NCBI GenBank assembly: GCA_041392785.1
Contig: JAWKLK010000011.1
Location: forward strand, 1-64,000
Direction: 5' to 3'
From: OLB9 sp041392785
Lineage (GTDB): Bacteria > Bacteroidota > Bacteroidia > Chitinophagales > Saprospiraceae
DNA: 64,000 bases
The translations under genes were made by a program, and so were the position numbers. Shown piece after piece: positions 60,899 to 64,000 of this stretch; positions within the stretch are counted from its first letter, which is position 1, and every line of letters starts with the position of its first letter. Under the pieces are notes generated by a model, which saw nothing but the letters and a program-made list of their open reading frames with translations, ran no database searches and was not told where the DNA came from.

Positions 60899-63800
60899 CG
60901 TGATCGATCCCGTCGTATAGGTCGTACTGCTTATGTCACTGTCACTGTTATCATTCCTTTGGTAAACACCGTACCATTCGGTTTTGTAATGTCATCAGTA
61001 GCCACTTGGTGTCAGATTTGTGAAGCCATAACTTCCATCTGGAGCTGTCGTCGTGGTAAGTGTCACTGGGGTTCCATCTCCTTTTGTTCCTGTTAAGGTA
61101 ACTGTCAATCCTCCCATTCCCTGGCTCCCCTGTGTCTTGGATACCGTTACCGTTCTTATCATCCCATACAAAGTCCCCTAAACTCGCTGGTCTGTACAAC
61201 TCGCATCTATCGTCGGATCATTCTCTCCACTTTCTAAGGTTACTCCTGCCGCTTTTCCTGTTGTGGTGTTGGCATCACTATCTTTGGTGTCATCAGGTGT
61301 ATTCGCTGTAGTAGGGGTATATCCTGCTGGTGCTGTAAATTTCACTACATACACAACCCCTGGTTTTAAGTTCGTAACTGGGTACAAACCCGGATCCATT
61401 TGTCGTTGTAGACGCCACGTCGGTTTATGTTCCAAAGGATTACCCGATGCATCTTGCAACATTACTGTTACTCCACTGATTGGCGTCTCTCCTGTGTCTT
61501 GACACCATTGGCATTCTTATCCTCCCATACATAATCGCCTAGGCTCGCAGGTCTCAAAAGCCAGCATCTATTGTTATAGGTTGGTTCACCAGGGCCCAAA
61601 TTAATTGAGCTTGTAGTATTGGTTCCGGAAGAAAAGTCACTATCCTTGTGTCATCACCACTGTTTGATGTAGTAGAATTAAACCATTTGGTGGAGAAACT
61701 CGTACGTAATATATTCCCTGGAAGGAAGATTCGGAAATTCATAATACCCCTGACTATTTGTTGTCGTAGTAGCTATAACATTGTTATTTTGATCCAATAA
61801 TTGTAATGTTACATTTGGTACGCCTGGTTCTCCTAAAGTTTTGCTGACCTCATTACCATTCGTATCTTCCCATACATAATCACCAATTTCCGCCATTTTA
61901 GAAGAGCATCCAGCATCTAATAAGGTTAATATCTCCAGGATTCAATATGTAATTTTGTGTCTTACCTGTAGTAATATTTGCATCACTATCTTTTGTATCA
62001 TCTGAAGTATTTGCTATGGTCCGAGAATATCCTGTCACTGAACCCAAACTCAATATAATAGGTACTTTTACATACCATGAATTGCAAATCCACACTATTC
62101 GTTGTGGTTTGATCCATTAATACATTATCTGAAGCTCTGTATAATTTTACCGTTACTCCACTCACAGGAATATCTCCTGCATCTTGTATTCCATTTGCAT
62201 TATTGTCTATCCATGTATAATCACCACTTGCTTGTTGCTCTACAGCAACATTGATAATCTGTATCCTTACAACCATTCGCTGCATACACAATTACTCTAT
62301 ACTCTGTACCAGTTGATGGACTCACCATTGGATTTGTCAAGGTACTGTTTGAAGGATTCCATAAACCCCATTTATAGTTTGTCCTGATGGAAGGCGTAGC
62401 GGTTGGGCTTCCTCCAAGTTGTGTTTGTTCTCCAATACATATTGTTCGATTCTGACTCCATCTGCGACTGGATTCAAATTCACATCAACATCAACTGTCA
62501 CTTGAACAGAAACAGCACAACCTGCAACCGTAGCTGTCAACGTATAATTCACGTCGTTATGGTGTACTTACTGGCCTTGCAACATTAGGCTATTTAAGAA
62601 ATCTGATGGTGTCCATAAAAAAGTTGCAATCTCGACTCACGGCATTAACATCATTTGATCAGGTCCAATTGTGACGCTACCACCTGACAAACTTTGCATA
62701 CCGTTTCTGTATTCAGGCATGAACCTGCTTTTACCAAAACATCTTTTGAATAAATTGATTGACAATTATTCTTTGTTACAGTTAGGTAATGGTTCTAACT
62801 TGACCTCCACAAGTCGAGCCCCATTTTACTGTTTCTGTAGCATCATTGGCATCTCCATCTTGTGACGTACCACCCCCAAAATTCCATGAATAAGTAGCTC
62901 CTGAAATAGCAGGGGTCGCAGTAAATGCAGCAATTCATCAGCACAAATTTCATCAGGGCCACTTAACTTCTGAAGACGGTAAAGGAGTGACACTTACTTG
63001 AACATTTGCTGTGTTTGTACAACTACTTGTACCTTCGTTACTGTAACGGTATATGTGGTGGTAGTGGCAGGATTCACGGTAATTGATGCTGTGGTTGCAT
63101 TATTATATCCTCCAGACGCATGTACTGTTACCTGTAGCTGTCAACGACGCACTGCTACCGTTACATATCGTTTGATTAGTTCCAGCACTTGCTGTGGGAT
63201 ATTGGTGGAACGGCAGTACTGCCGTAGCAGTGGTACTTGCGCAGCCATTATTAGTATCTGTCACTGTCACAATATAATTACCTAAGGTAGAAACCACATT
63301 TGTTCTACAGTAGATGTATCCATTTGGACCGCTCCATGCATATGTATAATTTGTTGACAGAAATGCTCTGATTGTAACTGCATTATCAATACATGTCAGC
63401 GGACCTCCAATATTATCAGATGCTGCAGCTGGATGTGTTCTATTTTCTTCTACCGTGGTTGCTGCTGTTGCTGTACACCCATCAGATGCAGTTGCTGTCA
63501 CTATATAAGTACCAGGATTGTTACAATCTTTGTTGAAGCACTACCACCTCCGCTCCAGTTATAACTTACACCACTTGATCCTGTTGCTGTGGCGGCACAC
63601 TTTGTTTTTGTCGCGAAGGGGACCATCATTTGTGGCACTCACATTTGGCAATAAGTATCTCTGTTACTGTAGTTGTTGAAACTGCAGTACAACCGCTGAC
63701 CACATCCGCAACTGTGACCGTACAGGCACCTGGCGGCATTGCTTCTTGTTCTTAAGTTGTTTGCCCTTCTCCATTACTCCATAATATAAGCACTCCCAGT

Positions 63801-64000
63801 TGCTGGATTTGCCGTCAAAGTCACACTTGTTTTAATACAGTGATAGGGCCATTATTTGTCGCATCGATACTGGTGGCGTAATATTTTGTAGCACTGTCGC
63901 ATTGGCAGTTGCTGAACATCCATTGCTCGGATCGGTCACAGTCACATTATATAATCCTGATGGCTAACTGCTACTGGTCCTACTACTTGATGTATAGCTA
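60899..64000 (-). pseudogene. Upstream part of the same adhesin, broken by many indels, running off the window
   Basis: The minus strand keeps coding for the same protein in short pieces that change frame every 100-250 bp. At least four more SdrD B-like domains are legible (near 61190, 61540, 61890 and 62220, the last as SGDYTWIDNNANGIQDAGDIPVSGVTVKLY). From about 62.3 kb upstream the pieces are SprB/PKD-like repeats such as LTCIDNAVTIRAFLSTNYTYAWSGPNGY, STLGNYIVTVTDTNNGC and TASAGTNQTICNGSSASLTATG. Protein quality within pieces is high, so the indels look technical rather than decay. The N terminus lies beyond position 64000. Confidence 0.8.

Overview
The window looks like a chromosomal segment of a Bacteroidota bacterium, most likely a Saprospiraceae-like lineage. 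Five or more proteins end in type IX secretion (T9SS) sorting domains. There is a SusC/TonB-type receptor with a carboxypeptidase-regulatory-like N-terminal domain, and SdrD-B/SprB-like adhesin repeats. Shine-Dalgarno sites are essentially absent, and many genes are preceded by the Bacteroidota -7 box TAnnTTTG. The taxonomic call is inference.

Layout. 1-8 kb: housekeeping genes (glutaredoxin-like protein, NhaD antiporter, a methyltransferase/glycosyltransferase pair, a decayed BatE-like gene, a DUF4407 protein, DUF423, uracil-DNA glycosylase, tRNA-Arg(TCT), an Fe-S protein/acetyltransferase pair). 8-9.7 kb: a WYL-type regulator and a DUF433/DUF5615 toxin-antitoxin pair. 10-20.7 kb: a complete type I-B CRISPR-Cas operon, cas6 - pRiA4b ORF-3-like gene - cas8b - cas7 - cas5 - cas3 - cas4 - Y1/HUH transposase-like gene - cas1 - cas2. 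20.7-30.05 kb: a leader and a very large CRISPR array (I count about 102 + 14 repeats of 30 nt with 34-37 nt spacers), split by an IS1380-family element that landed inside a spacer with a TTAA target duplication. 30-36 kb: a TPR/HTH regulator and two T9SS-exported thioredoxin-fold proteins. 36-37.4 kb: an IS110-family element with a structured non-coding 5' region that is a bridge-RNA candidate. 37.6-41 kb: ribosomal protein L25, PRPP synthetase, lysoplasmalogenase, an AhpD-like protein and a membrane protein on the minus strand. 41-46.3 kb: a lipoprotein and TonB-dependent receptor, followed by an IS1595 element. 46.5-52 kb: an RND efflux operon (adaptor, pump, TolC-like channel). 52-57.3 kb: four T9SS cargo genes with duplicated 5' and 3' modules. 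58-64 kb (minus): a giant SdrD-B/SprB-like repeat adhesin that runs off the right edge and is broken by many indels beyond 60.9 kb.

How the genes work together. The CRISPR locus appears complete: WYL regulator, processing (Cas6), Cascade (Cas8b/Cas7/Cas5), interference (Cas3), adaptation (Cas4/Cas1/Cas2), leader and array in one orientation. Two non-cas genes are embedded between cas genes in the same direction. The adaptation side and the cas6 side look clearly less AT-rich than the cas8b-cas3 block, so the operon may be mosaic. Spacer content shows an adaptation history: two spacers carrying synonymous variants of one protein-coding target, two overlapping spacers from one target locus, and one spacer present in both orientations.

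Quality caution. Frameshifts concentrate in multi-copy or repetitive DNA (three IS transposases, one duplicated T9SS gene, a degraded copy of part of the array at 24.6-24.9 kb, and the adhesin repeats). This is the pattern expected from long-read assembly errors that polishing could not fix, so several 'pseudogenes' here may be technical.
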